Origin: an uncultured Candidatus Saccharibacteria bacterium
GTDB taxonomy: Bacteria; Patescibacteriota; Saccharimonadia; Saccharimonadales; Saccharimonadaceae
Length of the DNA stretch: 64,000 nt
NCBI GenBank assembly: GCA_949101405.1
Contig: CARYFM010000003.1
Location: 1-64,000 of the forward strand
Reading direction: 5' to 3'
The notes beneath the pieces are model-generated. The model was not told where the DNA came from. It searched no databases and saw only the letters and a list, made by a program, of their open reading frames with translations. The first letter of the stretch is position 1, and every line of letters starts with the position of its first letter. The translations under genes were made by a program, and so were the position numbers. This document shows positions 16,511 through 24,961 of the stretch, piece after piece.

Positions 16511-16774
16511 TTAAATCAGTCTACCATTAGCAATAATGGCATTTGTGTTTGCATCGTACGGGTCGTAGCGGTAGCCTTCTACATACAGACGCAGTCGTAT
16601 TTCTTTGTTGTTAAATTTGACTCGAAATGTGACTAAATGTTGTTTGTTGAGCTTTTTGGGTTGATGTGGACTCAAAGCTTCAAGTAGCTGTCGCTTTTTG
16701 GGGCCGCGGACGATATCTAACATCACGATATTATCGCCAGATGGCGTTTGCAATATTGCTTCCAATTGTTTCAC
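16511..16774 (-). CDS. Small protein of unknown function (87 residues)
   Basis: A basic, soluble protein with KKRQLLEAL in the first half and a beta-like second half (VTFRVKFNNKEIRLRLYVEGYRYD) ending ANTNAIIANGRLI. I do not recognise it. GAAAGGAAG precedes ATG 16774. A GTGATAAAAT box near 16845 could be its promoter, giving a leader of about 60 bases with a small TAGA/TCTA hairpin. It forms a two-gene unit with the 59-residue gene downstream. Confidence 0.6.
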   Translation of the reverse strand: MKQLEAILQTPSGDNIVMLDIVRGPKKRQLLEALSPHQPKKLNKQHLVTFRVKFNNKEIRLRLYVEGYRYDPYDANTNAIIANGRLI

Positions 16775-16871
16775 TTCCTTTCAATGTACTCAGATGAGAA
16801 AATTCATCCTGTGGGATATAGACAGGGTCTATCTTTCTATTTTATCACAGATTGTGAAAAAAGTCAAGAAA

Positions 16872-17387
16872 TTAGGCTAAAGTGTCAATTTTTTGGACGA
16901 TTTCTTGGAGGATTTGTGGAAGAGCGGATTTCTCTTCAGGGGTGAATTTGCCGAGAACAAAATCGATATCTCCGAGCCTACTGCGAATGTCGGGATTGTT
17001 GGTGCCGAGGCGGAGGCGGGGGAAATTGTTGGTTCCAAGATGGTTAGCGATGGAATTGAGACCATTATTCCCTGCGCTAGAGCCGTGCGCTCGGTAGCGC
17101 AGAGTGCCGAAATTTAGATCAAAATCATCACAAACGACAAGTATATCTGAGGGTTGGAGTTTGTAAAACCGTAAGAACGCTTGGACGGCTTGTCCGGATT
17201 CGTTGTAGTAAGTTTGGGGTTTGATAAAAATGCGATCACCGTCTTTATACCAGAGCGCGTTAAATTTGGGTTTTTGCCAGTTGATTTCCTTAATTTTGGC
17301 GTAAAAATCAAGGGCTAAAAATCCAAAATTATGACGAGTAAAGTTGTATTTGCTTTCGGGGTTGCCGAGGCCGACAATGAGCTGCAT
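16872..17387 (-). CDS. pth: Peptidyl-tRNA hydrolase
   Basis: Releases tRNA from stalled peptidyl-tRNA. The 171-residue chain has the family marks in order: GLGNPESKY at residues 6-14, catalytic His in TRHNFG near 19, KPQTYYNESG near 56, DDFDLNFG near 87 and GSSAGNNGLNSI near 102. Length is slightly below the usual 180-200 but the core is complete. It is the last gene of a minus-strand run that begins with two glycosyltransferases, the stop of the preceding gene lying 2 bases before its start. Confidence 0.93.
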   Translation of the reverse strand: MQLIVGLGNPESKYNFTRHNFGFLALDFYAKIKEINWQKPKFNALWYKDGDRIFIKPQTYYNESGQAVQAFLRFYKLQPSDILVVCDDFDLNFGTLRYRAHGSSAGNNGLNSIANHLGTNNFPRLRLGTNNPDIRSRLGDIDFVLGKFTPEEKSALPQILQEIVQKIDTLA

Positions 17388-17389
17388 TT

Positions 17390-18484
17390 TTAGTTTTGCC
17401 TTAGTTTTTCGATTTGCTCAACGAGGTGTTGGTGCTTGGTTTCTAGTGTGTGGAGACGCTGGATGTTCTCGGTGGTGAGGCGGTAGGTAGGTAGTAACTT
17501 GATGAGGAAACGCTTGAGGCGGGTAGTACTAAAATAAAACCTTCCGGAGCTGAGACGACGGATGGCTTCTTGGTCGTTAGGCTGGGCTTGATTGAAACTG
17601 GCTGAATGCGACTGTAGGAATTGTTTGGCAAGGGTTTTGACTTCGCGAATACGGGTTTGAGATTTACTGTTGCGCAAGGCAAAATCTTCAAAAGCAGCGA
17701 AATATTGCCAGTAGAGATTATTGTATTTTTCCAGTAGTTGATGTTTTTCGAGAAAATCATAGAGCATAAAAGCAATATACAGATGGTCGATGGCATGATC
17801 GTTCGTCGTTTCTTTAGACCAAGTTTGAGACATGATGCTGCCAGCGTGGCGCACATAGTTATAGAGTTGTTTGTTGAGAAAGAAGACGGTCTGGCTGGCA
17901 CAGAAATAGGCAGAGCAGAAGTAGGCGTCTTCGAAACGTTTGCCCTCAGGAAACTCAAGCTGATATTGGTCGAGCATAGACTTGCGGAAGATTTTGTTGG
18001 TAGAAGACAGATCGGTATTGTAAATGATATCAGCAGATACTGGCTGGAGACCGTGGTATTTGAGCGAATAATAGTTATCATCACTAGCTTTCATGTCAGC
18101 ATGAGCTTGGTAGGTAACACGGATTTCGCTAACGGCGAGGTCGGCTGCGCTTTCGGTAATGGCGGTATACATATCTTGGCACATGGTGGGTTCGTAGTAA
18201 TCATCGGCATCGCAGAACATTACGAATGGTGCAGCGGCTTTTTCTAAACCACGGTTGCGTGACCCGGCGAGACCGATATTTTTTGGGTTGTCGATGAATT
18301 TAACGCGCGAGTCTTTTTGGGCGTATTTTTGCAAGACTTCAAGGGTGTTGTCGGCAGAGGCGTCGTTTACGCCGATGATTTCAATGTCTTTTAGAGTTTG
18401 TTCTAGGAGGGCATTTAGACATTTGGGGAGTAATTTGGCGTCGTTATATGAGGTTACAATGACGCTGACCTTGGGATTATTCAT
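17390..18484 (-). CDS. Family 2 glycosyltransferase (second of a pair)
   Basis: A 364-residue GT2 (GT-A fold) enzyme. KVSVIVTSYND begins the nucleotide-binding strand, GVNDASADNT follows near residue 37, FCDADDYY gives the metal-binding DxD near 88, and the C-terminus is a Leu-rich coiled coil (about 330-364). It has no membrane segment, so it probably acts at the inner face on surface glycan. ATG 18484 has AGGAGAAA upstream and overlaps the end of the first GT2 gene by 8 bases. A longer start inside that gene is possible but has no support. Confidence 0.85.
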   Translation of the reverse strand: MNNPKVSVIVTSYNDAKLLPKCLNALLEQTLKDIEIIGVNDASADNTLEVLQKYAQKDSRVKFIDNPKNIGLAGSRNRGLEKAAAPFVMFCDADDYYEPTMCQDMYTAITESAADLAVSEIRVTYQAHADMKASDDNYYSLKYHGLQPVSADIIYNTDLSSTNKIFRKSMLDQYQLEFPEGKRFEDAYFCSAYFCASQTVFFLNKQLYNYVRHAGSIMSQTWSKETTNDHAIDHLYIAFMLYDFLEKHQLLEKYNNLYWQYFAAFEDFALRNSKSQTRIREVKTLAKQFLQSHSASFNQAQPNDQEAIRRLSSGRFYFSTTRLKRFLIKLLPTYRLTTENIQRLHTLETKHQHLVEQIEKLRQN

Positions 18485-19619
18485 GTTTTTTCTCCTGATT
18501 TTGCAGTTGGTTGAGCTTGGTTTCGAGAAGGTCGGTTTCGGCATAGAGTTCAGAAATTAGTTCGGATAAGGCTTTTTGTTTGCGATATACGGGATGAGTT
18601 TTGATCCAAGCGGAGCGTAAGAAGTCGCGGATTGAAGCGCGCAGACGCTGTAGGCGGATTTTCCAAATTGTACGACGCACAGAATGTGTAAGTAAATATT
18701 GTAATAGGTTCCACTGGGCTGGAATGGGGAAGAAATCACGGATTAGCAGGTTTTTAGTGTTGGCAATTTGATATTCAGATTTGATTTTAGTGATGAATTC
18801 GGGTAGGAATTTGGCGGAAAGGCGGCAGATGTTCCAATAATAAGCACCAAATTTGGATGCTTGCATCATGGGGGCGATTTCGTCAAAGAGGTTATGTTTT
18901 TTGAGATATTTTTCGATTTCTTCATATTCGTAGCAGACGTTCATGACTTTGCCTGGGTTATTGATGGACGAAGATTCGTTGTCGATACGATAATGCAGAA
19001 AGGCCTCAGTAGTAAAATAAGCGCGGGTAGCATTAGCCCAGACTTTGAAGTTGAATCCAGTATCCTGGTATGAAGCGCCAGGAGTAGGCAGGAATTTGAT
19101 GTCATGCTTTTGCAGGAAGTCGCGTTTGTAGATGGCAGACCAGATGGCTGGAGCCTGGAAGAAGATCCAATTGTGTTGACGTGGGTTAATCAATCGCCCA
19201 GAGTCAGCAGGAATGACATATGATAGCTTGGTATCTTTTCCGCCTTTGTTAGTGTAATAGTTGGCACGTACAACTTCGGCGTCATAAGTAGCGGCGTAGT
19301 CGTAAAGTTTGGCAAAGGCATCAAGTTCAATGTAGTCATCTGGTTCAACAACACCGATATATTTGCCGCTGGCTTTTTTCAAACCACGGTTCATGCTGTC
19401 GCCGTAGCCAGTATTCTTCTTTTCGATGACTTTAATGCGGGCGTCAGATTTTTGGAAATCCTGGATGATTTTGGTTGAACCATCCGTAGAGCCATCATTG
19501 ATACAGATAATCTCAATATCGGTGAGAGTTTGATTAACTAGACTCTCCAGGCATTGTTGAAGGTAGGATTCTACATTGTAAATAGGAACGAGAATGGAAA
19601 TCTTGGGGGTTTTGCTCAT
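18477..19619 (-). CDS. Family 2 glycosyltransferase (first of a pair)
   Basis: A 380-residue GT2 enzyme: ISILVPIYNVESYLQQC at the N-terminus, CINDGSTDGS near residue 37, VVEPDDYIE (DxD) near 87, and a C-terminal coiled coil (ELYAETDLLETKLNQLQ). It resembles polysaccharide enzymes that add sugars to surface polymers or teichoic-acid-like chains, but the acceptor cannot be told. GAGGAG precedes ATG 19619. With the second GT2 and pth it forms one operon; the two enzymes share their architecture and are probably old duplicates. Confidence 0.87.
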   Translation of the reverse strand: MSKTPKISILVPIYNVESYLQQCLESLVNQTLTDIEIICINDGSTDGSTKIIQDFQKSDARIKVIEKKNTGYGDSMNRGLKKASGKYIGVVEPDDYIELDAFAKLYDYAATYDAEVVRANYYTNKGGKDTKLSYVIPADSGRLINPRQHNWIFFQAPAIWSAIYKRDFLQKHDIKFLPTPGASYQDTGFNFKVWANATRAYFTTEAFLHYRIDNESSSINNPGKVMNVCYEYEEIEKYLKKHNLFDEIAPMMQASKFGAYYWNICRLSAKFLPEFITKIKSEYQIANTKNLLIRDFFPIPAQWNLLQYLLTHSVRRTIWKIRLQRLRASIRDFLRSAWIKTHPVYRKQKALSELISELYAETDLLETKLNQLQNQEKKHE

Positions 19620-19669
19620 GGCGTCTCCTCTCGGTTTATAGTCACTAAAAAACTCTAATAAGCAGATTA

Positions 19670-19746
19670 TGGTGGTTCCTATTGGGCTCGAACCAATGAC
19701 CTTACGAATGTGAATCGTACGCTCTAGCCAACTGAGCTAAGGAACC
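19670..19746 (-). tRNA. tRNA-Val (CAC)
   Basis: Minus strand: acceptor GGTTCCT/AGGAACC, D-arm TAGCTCAGTTGGCTAGAGC, anticodon loop TTCACAT in the stem TACGA/TCGTA, T-loop GGTTCGAGCCC, discriminator A and an encoded CCA. All four arms pair. Confidence 0.93.
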
Positions 19747-19791
19747 GAAACAATCTGATTATTAAAGTTTATATATGTTATAATAGCATAG

Positions 19792-20838
19792 ATGAAGATA
19801 GATTTCCAGAAGTTTGAAGATGAAAAGGCGCAAATTGAAGCGTTTTTGGCACAGCCAGAAGCTTATGCGGCGCCAGATTTTGCGGAAAAATCACGACGAC
19901 TTTCTGAAATTAATGAGATTTTGGATTTGGCACAGAAAATTGATCAAGCAAAAAAGAATCTGGCGGAGGCGACAGAGTTAGTCGAGGATGCTGAACTAGG
20001 AGAAATGGCGCGCGAAGATGTGCGAGTGCTTGGACTAAATATTGATGCCTGGATAGCAGAGTTAGAGGAAAAATTATTACCTCATGACCCAGCAGATGAT
20101 AAACCAGCAATTATGGAAATTCGTGCTGGGGCAGGCGGTGACGAAGCGAGTCTGTTTGCGGGAGAGTTGTATCGGATGTATGTACGATATGCAGAGCGAC
20201 ATGGCTTGAAGGTGGAGCTGCTGAGCCAGAATGAGAATGAGGCTGGCGGCATGAAGGAAGTTGTGATTAGAATAACAGGTGAAAAGCCTTATGGCCAGCT
20301 AAAGTTTGAGGGTGGCGTGCATCGAGTGCAGCGTGTGCCAGTGACGGAGAGCCAAGGGCGGATTCATACGAGTACGGCGACAGTTGCGGTTTTACCAGAA
20401 GCGGCAGAAAGTGATATTGAAATTAAGCCAGAGGATCTCAGAATTGATATTTATCGTTCGGGTGGTCATGGTGGTCAAGGGGTGAATACGACGGATTCGG
20501 CAGTGCGAATCACGCATCTTCCGACTGGGATTATGGTGGCGATGCAGGATGAGCGTTCGCAGCAGCAAAATCGGATCAAGGCGATGGCTGTGCTACGAAG
20601 TAGGTTGATGGAGAAGAAGGTTCAAGAGGAGCGTCAGGCGGCGAGCGATGCGCGGAAGAGTTTGATTGGTTCGGGTGATCGGAGTGAGAAGATTCGGACA
20701 TATAATTTTCCGCAGGATCGGATTACAGATCACCGGATTCATTATTCGCGTTCGAATGTGTCTAGCGCGATGGATGGTGATATTGAGGACTTGGTGCGGG
20801 AGTTGACGCAGGCGGAACGCGAGTTGCCGAAAGAGTAG
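19792..20838 (+). CDS. prfA: Peptide chain release factor 1
   Basis: RF1 ends translation at UAA and UAG. The 348-residue protein has the GGQ loop at residues 227-229 in YRSGGHGGQGVN and the conserved GGVHRVQRVPVTESQGRIHTS before it. It is one residue class with bacterial RF1 (starting MKIDFQKFEDEK, without the RF2 frameshift). TATAAT is 7 bases before ATG 19792 with no ribosome site, so the message is probably leaderless. Its modifying enzyme PrmC is encoded two genes downstream. Confidence 0.95.
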   Translation: MKIDFQKFEDEKAQIEAFLAQPEAYAAPDFAEKSRRLSEINEILDLAQKIDQAKKNLAEATELVEDAELGEMAREDVRVLGLNIDAWIAELEEKLLPHDPADDKPAIMEIRAGAGGDEASLFAGELYRMYVRYAERHGLKVELLSQNENEAGGMKEVVIRITGEKPYGQLKFEGGVHRVQRVPVTESQGRIHTSTATVAVLPEAAESDIEIKPEDLRIDIYRSGGHGGQGVNTTDSAVRITHLPTGIMVAMQDERSQQQNRIKAMAVLRSRLMEKKVQEERQAASDARKSLIGSGDRSEKIRTYNFPQDRITDHRIHYSRSNVSSAMDGDIEDLVRELTQAERELPKE

Positions 20839-20888
20839 AGCGTGCTATAATTTAGGGGGAGGGGTGTTCTTTGAAAGGAGTGATGTGA

Positions 20889-21299
20889 ATGGGTAGTCCA
20901 CTTATTTCTACGTTAGCAAGTTTGCGTTTTTACATAACAGTTGTGACAACATTGATAATGTCTTGTATTCGTGGAGAATTATCCTGGGGCGGTCTGGTGG
21001 TGGCAGTTGTTATGGTAGTTATTTCATTTCTCGAAGGCCTATTCCTTTATTTGTATGTAATTGGTAGCTGGATATATAGCTATATGCAGGCAAAGTTGGT
21101 ATGTGATACGAAAGAGATGAGGCGATGCAAAGAGGAACTTAAAGATGCAGCGAGTTTTGCTCTGGAGTTGCTGTTTATGTGTCCATTAGTCTGCGTGGCA
21201 GCAGTGCCAGTAGATGTCGTGGGGTTCATATTAGAAAGTATGGATTCGATAATATGTGTGAAAGAGCGAAGTCTTTGGATAAAGGATACCGCAAGGTGA
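20889..21299 (+). CDS. Small membrane protein of unknown function
   Basis: A 136-residue protein with three or four hydrophobic segments (about 10-25, 34-60, 88-115) and a Cys/Lys-rich loop KEMRRCKEELKD between them. No family recognised. GAAAGGAG precedes ATG 20889, a TGCTATAAT box lies at about 20843, and a good terminator follows, so it is a one-gene unit inserted between prfA and prmC. Confidence 0.65.
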   Translation: MGSPLISTLASLRFYITVVTTLIMSCIRGELSWGGLVVAVVMVVISFLEGLFLYLYVIGSWIYSYMQAKLVCDTKEMRRCKEELKDAASFALELLFMCPLVCVAAVPVDVVGFILESMDSIICVKERSLWIKDTAR

Positions 21300-21340
21300 A
21301 CTGCATGTAACCCATAGTTTTTGTTTTATCACCCCTCCTA

Positions 21341-21363
21341 CCCCACTGTGGTGGGGATTTTTT
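21341..21363 (+). terminator. Intrinsic terminator before prmC
   Basis: CCCCAC / GTGGGG over a TGTG loop followed by ATTTTTTC. It overlaps the start of the prmC promoter. Confidence 0.8.
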
Positions 21364-21364
21364 C

Positions 21365-21393
21365 TTGACTTTTTTGATAATGTGTGATATAAT
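21365..21393 (+). promoter_or_regulatory. Consensus promoter of prmC
   Basis: TTGACT, 17-base spacer, extended TGATATAAT. ATG 21400 follows the box by 6 bases, so the transcript should start at or beside the ATG. Confidence 0.7.
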
Positions 21394-21399
21394 GGAGGT

Positions 21400-22374
21400 A
21401 TGGAGATAAGATCTTGGCTGTCGGAGGCAAAAAAACAGATTGATGCATTGGATGCAGAGTTGATTGCTCTAGATGTATTTGCGCCGCGGCAGATGGATAG
21501 ATGTTGGCTGGTTTCGCATAATGTTGTAAAAATTACAACGGAAATGCAAAGATTGGCTGATAAGATGGTGCAAAAGCGAGTAAAAGGGGTACCATTGGCT
21601 TATATTTTGGGTGAGAAAGAATTTTATGGACGTAAGTTTGAAGTAAATGAGAGTGTCTTGATTCCTCGCCCTGAGACAGAGACTTTGATTGATTTGATTA
21701 AAGGTTTGCCACTGCCAAAGCAGCCTAAAATTTTGGAAGTAGGTACGGGCAGTGGCTGTATTGCGATTACACTGGCGCTGGAGTATCCACAAGCACAAGT
21801 GTTGGCAGTTGATTTGAGTAAAAGAGCTTTAGACACGGCTTTTATTAATAATGTATTGCATGAGGGGCGAGTGGGGTTGGTACAGTCAAATTTGCTTAGA
21901 GATTTGTTCCTTGAGGATGAAAATAGAGAGGCTGAACATTATGATGTATTGGTGGCGAATTTACCATATGTAGACCCAGCTTGGGAATGGCTAGACCGGC
22001 AGACCTTGGATTTTGAACCGAAAAAAGCTTTGTATGCTAAAGGTAATGGTGGCTTGTCACTATATCAGCGGATGCTGAAAGAGATTCGGCATCATCAAAA
22101 AGCTGGACATTTGTGGCTGGACTATTTGGTAGTAGAGGCTGATCCTTCACAGCACTATAGATTGATTGAGATGGCGCATAGAGCGGGATTTTTCCATCTA
22201 AAAACTGAAGGTTTTGGCGTGGTATTTGAGGATGGTTGGCGCTATTGGTGGGATGATGCGAAGCGGGATTTTGTGCATAAGCCCGAGGAAGTTTTGCAGT
22301 GGGAGCTAGAAAATGGCATTATTCATCTTTTGCCAGAAGAAGTGGCACAGAAGAAACGCTTGGGTGAGTGGTAA
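21400..22374 (+). CDS. prmC: Release-factor glutamine methyltransferase
   Basis: PrmC methylates the Gln of the GGQ loop in release factors. The N-terminal helical domain is followed by LIPRPETETLI near residue 88, the SAM-binding loop EVGTGSG at 113-119 and the substrate motif NLPY at 187-190. The usual motif is NPPY; here the first Pro is Leu, which keeps the Asn, Pro and Tyr that hold the Gln side chain. An extra C-terminal part after residue 280 (VHKPEEVLQWELENG) is longer than in common PrmC. Pairing with prfA in the neighbourhood supports the call. Confidence 0.88.
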   Translation: MEIRSWLSEAKKQIDALDAELIALDVFAPRQMDRCWLVSHNVVKITTEMQRLADKMVQKRVKGVPLAYILGEKEFYGRKFEVNESVLIPRPETETLIDLIKGLPLPKQPKILEVGTGSGCIAITLALEYPQAQVLAVDLSKRALDTAFINNVLHEGRVGLVQSNLLRDLFLEDENREAEHYDVLVANLPYVDPAWEWLDRQTLDFEPKKALYAKGNGGLSLYQRMLKEIRHHQKAGHLWLDYLVVEADPSQHYRLIEMAHRAGFFHLKTEGFGVVFEDGWRYWWDDAKRDFVHKPEEVLQWELENGIIHLLPEEVAQKKRLGEW

Positions 22375-22375
22375 T

Positions 22376-23161
22376 TTAGTGAATATTGAAGCGTGGTTGA
22401 CTGAAACCAATAATTAGGACTAAAATCACGACCACACTGAAAATAACCGGCAAAGCGATATGGGAGAATTTGAGTTTGTTGCCATGTTTGTCGAGTTCGG
22501 CGTGAATTTGTAAATAAGTATAGGTGAGAACTGATAAGACTAGACTGAGCTGCGAAAGGCAGATGCCAGTGTTACCGATAGTGTAGATGATAAGCCAAGA
22601 GTTGGATAGCCAAGAGATTTCGGCAAAGACTAGACCACAGACAAGGGAGATAAAACTAGCATCATGGTCACCGTTTTGGACTAGAACGTGGTTAGATGCA
22701 GCAAATCCGAGCAGAAATCCTGCAACTACTAGAATGGCTGAGTCGGTAATAGCGGCGAAAATACTAGCAGCAGTGGCGCCAAGCAATACTGCAATTACTG
22801 ATTGTAGGACATTGGCATTAAAAGATGAGCGTGGTTTGATAATAATGAGCCAAACAGCGTAGGCGATCATTAAGGCGATATGTACGGGCAAGAGAGTGGT
22901 GCCGGCAGCATAGGTCAAGAGCACAAAACTGATGCCTACAATGAAATCAACTAGGCTGGAACGGATGTTTAACCACCAATAGCGGTGGTTGACGGCAAAA
23001 ATACGCCATTTGGAAATGACAACCAAGACGAGACCAATAATGCAGTTGCCGGTAATAATGGTAGCACCGATAGAGGCTACTGCTAATAGCAAGTTGAGCA
23101 TGACATGCAAAAATGAGCTAACAGCATTACGGCTTTTGCGGATAAAAATATAATCGGCCAT
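22376..23161 (-). CDS. Polytopic membrane protein of unknown function
   Basis: A 261-residue protein with about eight hydrophobic segments, a conserved-looking loop AVNHRYWWLNIRSSLVD near residue 56 and a charged loop ELDKHGNKLKF before the last segment. No family recognised; the arrangement is like small uncharacterised integral membrane proteins common in Saccharibacteria. TGCTATAAT (23169-23177) is 7 bases before its ATG, back to back with the lepB promoter, and it converges on prmC. Confidence 0.7.
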   Translation of the reverse strand: MADYIFIRKSRNAVSSFLHVMLNLLLAVASIGATIITGNCIIGLVLVVISKWRIFAVNHRYWWLNIRSSLVDFIVGISFVLLTYAAGTTLLPVHIALMIAYAVWLIIIKPRSSFNANVLQSVIAVLLGATAASIFAAITDSAILVVAGFLLGFAASNHVLVQNGDHDASFISLVCGLVFAEISWLSNSWLIIYTIGNTGICLSQLSLVLSVLTYTYLQIHAELDKHGNKLKFSHIALPVIFSVVVILVLIIGFSQPRFNIH

Positions 23162-23204
23162 TTGTATAATTATAGCAAAACTTTGCCGCGTGGTAAAATA
23201 ATTG

Positions 23205-23213
23205 TGCTATAAT
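23205..23213 (+). promoter_or_regulatory. Extended -10 promoter of lepB
   Basis: TGCTATAAT, 6 bases before ATG 23220; this decides the start against an upstream ATG at 23202 that would precede the box. Confidence 0.6.
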
Positions 23214-23219
23214 GTAAGA

Positions 23220-23861
23220 ATGGATTCAAAACCAAAATTTTTTCAAAAACATCCCTTACTAAAAGATATCTTGAGCTTGGTGGTATTTGTGGCGTGTGTA
23301 ATTGGCGGCACAATGGTGCTGAATGCATTTGTGTTTCGGTCTTACAATGTGGTGGGAGCGAGTATGGAAAATACTTTGCATAATGATGATCGGATTATTG
23401 TGAATCGTTTACCGGTGACTTGGGCGCATTTTTTGGGTAAGGAGTATGTACCAGAGCGGGGTGATATCATTGTGTTTGCTAATGGCGCGGCGGATGGTCC
23501 TCTGACCTGTGGCGTACCAGAAGGTAAAGTAGACCAGTATATTATTAAGCGAGTAATTGCTTTTCCAGGTGAGCGTGTGACGGTAAAAGATGGCGTGTTG
23601 ACGGTGTATAATGAGGAGCATCCAGAGGGGTTCTCGCCAGATGAGGAGACGCGGGTGGATGAGAATAATGGGCCTAAGGAATATTCATCGGGTGAGGTGG
23701 ATGTGATTGTACCAGAGGGTGAGTTATTCGTGGCGGGTGATAATCGTGAGGGTTCACATTCGTTTGATTCACGTTCGGGTTTGGGTACGGTGCCATATTG
23801 TCGGATTGTGGGTCCTGCGGCGGTGCGGATTTATCCGTTTGATAAAGTACGAGTGTTTTAA
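23220..23861 (+). CDS. lepB: Signal peptidase I
   Basis: Removes signal peptides on the outer side of the membrane. The 213-residue protein has one N-terminal membrane segment (about 16-37), the nucleophile Ser48 in GASMENTL, the general base Lys110 in YIIKRVIAFPGE, and the box E motif GDNREGSHSFDSR. The Ser motif reads SMENTL where SMxPTL is usual. It is needed for the many secreted proteins encoded around it. Likely leaderless. A 13-bp bidirectional hairpin follows. Confidence 0.93.
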   Translation: MDSKPKFFQKHPLLKDILSLVVFVACVIGGTMVLNAFVFRSYNVVGASMENTLHNDDRIIVNRLPVTWAHFLGKEYVPERGDIIVFANGAADGPLTCGVPEGKVDQYIIKRVIAFPGERVTVKDGVLTVYNEEHPEGFSPDEETRVDENNGPKEYSSGEVDVIVPEGELFVAGDNREGSHSFDSRSGLGTVPYCRIVGPAAVRIYPFDKVRVF

Positions 23862-23877
23862 CTAGAGATGGGGATGA

Positions 23878-23909
23878 ATAAAAGCTGAGGTGTAGTCCTC
23901 AGCTTTTAT
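23878..23909. terminator. Bidirectional terminator between lepB and the phosphoesterase gene
   Basis: Perfect 13-bp hairpin ATAAAAGCTGAGG / CCTCAGCTTTTAT with a 6-base loop, A/T-rich on both sides. The stop codon of the minus-strand gene lies inside it. Confidence 0.85.
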
Positions 23910-24858
23910 GGTGATAATGTTCTGTGACGGTGAGTTTGTCGGAACGATTATCACCCAGAATAAGAGAATAGGAGATTTTGGGATAAAGATGATTAAAAAG
24001 TTTGAACAAACCTGAACCAAAATAGGTCGACGGACGCACAGTGTGCCATGGGCGTTTGTTGGTTGGGCGCAGGCGCGCATAGGGCGGAAAAAGCTCAAAC
24101 TGTGTGTTATGTGGGCCAGTGCGGTTAAGACCAGGCCCTACAATTCCCCGGTGCGTAAATTTGGTGAGTTCATCCAAAACTGGCGGGACTACGCCATGAT
24201 GCATGTGCCCAGCTAGAATCATAACATCACTGTGACTATCTAGGCGACTACTAAGATATCGTGGTGAATGTACCAATAGATAATAATCACGAAATTTAGT
24301 GGATTCAAGCTGGGGTAGATAGCGGTTGATGAGTTTGTCAAACTCTGTTTGACCGTGCTGAAGCGATGCTTCTGTGCTTCCCTGTTTGTAGTAGCAAGTT
24401 TGGGGTAGGTTGAGACCCAGGATGCGGATGGCGCCATCATCAAAGATAGGATAATCTATCTCTGGATCTGTGCCTAACAAATGGACTTGCGGGATTTGCT
24501 TGAGGTCGGCGCAAAATTTGTGATATAAATCTGGTCGCGCACGAAAACGATTTTTGGCGTAATAATATTGGTCGTGATTGCCCAGAATAATAATTAGCGG
24601 CGTAGCCAGAGCAAGTTGACGTAGAAACTCTAATAACTTGGTGTAGGAAATCGCATCTTCTAAAACGTTCAGTGAATTAATCAAATCACCTAAGAAAAAG
24701 ACGTAATCAATCTGAGATTTGACAATTTCAGTCTCCAGGTATTTTAGTAACTGCATTAGTCGCGAAACTGTGAAACTAGAGTCGTATTGCAAATCAGAGA
24801 AAGCCAAAATATTGCGTCTACGCTTAGGAAACTTGATAGTGGTGACGTGTCGTAGCAT
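23899..24858 (-). CDS. Metallophosphoesterase (calcineurin-like)
   Basis: A 319-residue protein with the five metal-binding blocks of this superfamily: FSDLQYDS near residue 20 (DxH has become DLQ), FFLGDLIN near 54, LGNHDQYY near 92, LVHSPRY near 195 and GHMHHGV near 215. Substrate unknown; similar enzymes act on nucleotides or lipids. No signal peptide. AGGAGGG precedes ATG 24858 and a TGTTATAAT box near 24895 is a plausible promoter. The missing first His may change the metal site but Gln is seen in some subfamilies. Confidence 0.82.
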   Translation of the reverse strand: MLRHVTTIKFPKRRRNILAFSDLQYDSSFTVSRLMQLLKYLETEIVKSQIDYVFFLGDLINSLNVLEDAISYTKLLEFLRQLALATPLIIILGNHDQYYYAKNRFRARPDLYHKFCADLKQIPQVHLLGTDPEIDYPIFDDGAIRILGLNLPQTCYYKQGSTEASLQHGQTEFDKLINRYLPQLESTKFRDYYLLVHSPRYLSSRLDSHSDVMILAGHMHHGVVPPVLDELTKFTHRGIVGPGLNRTGPHNTQFELFPPYARLRPTNKRPWHTVRPSTYFGSGLFKLFNHLYPKISYSLILGDNRSDKLTVTEHYHHKS

Positions 24859-24961
24859 CTTTTCTTCCCTCCTTTCTGTAAGGTACTTTTGGTATTATAA
24901 CATGAATTGATAATAAATGAATGATGAGCGGTTGTAAAAATGTGTTATAATAATTCATATT

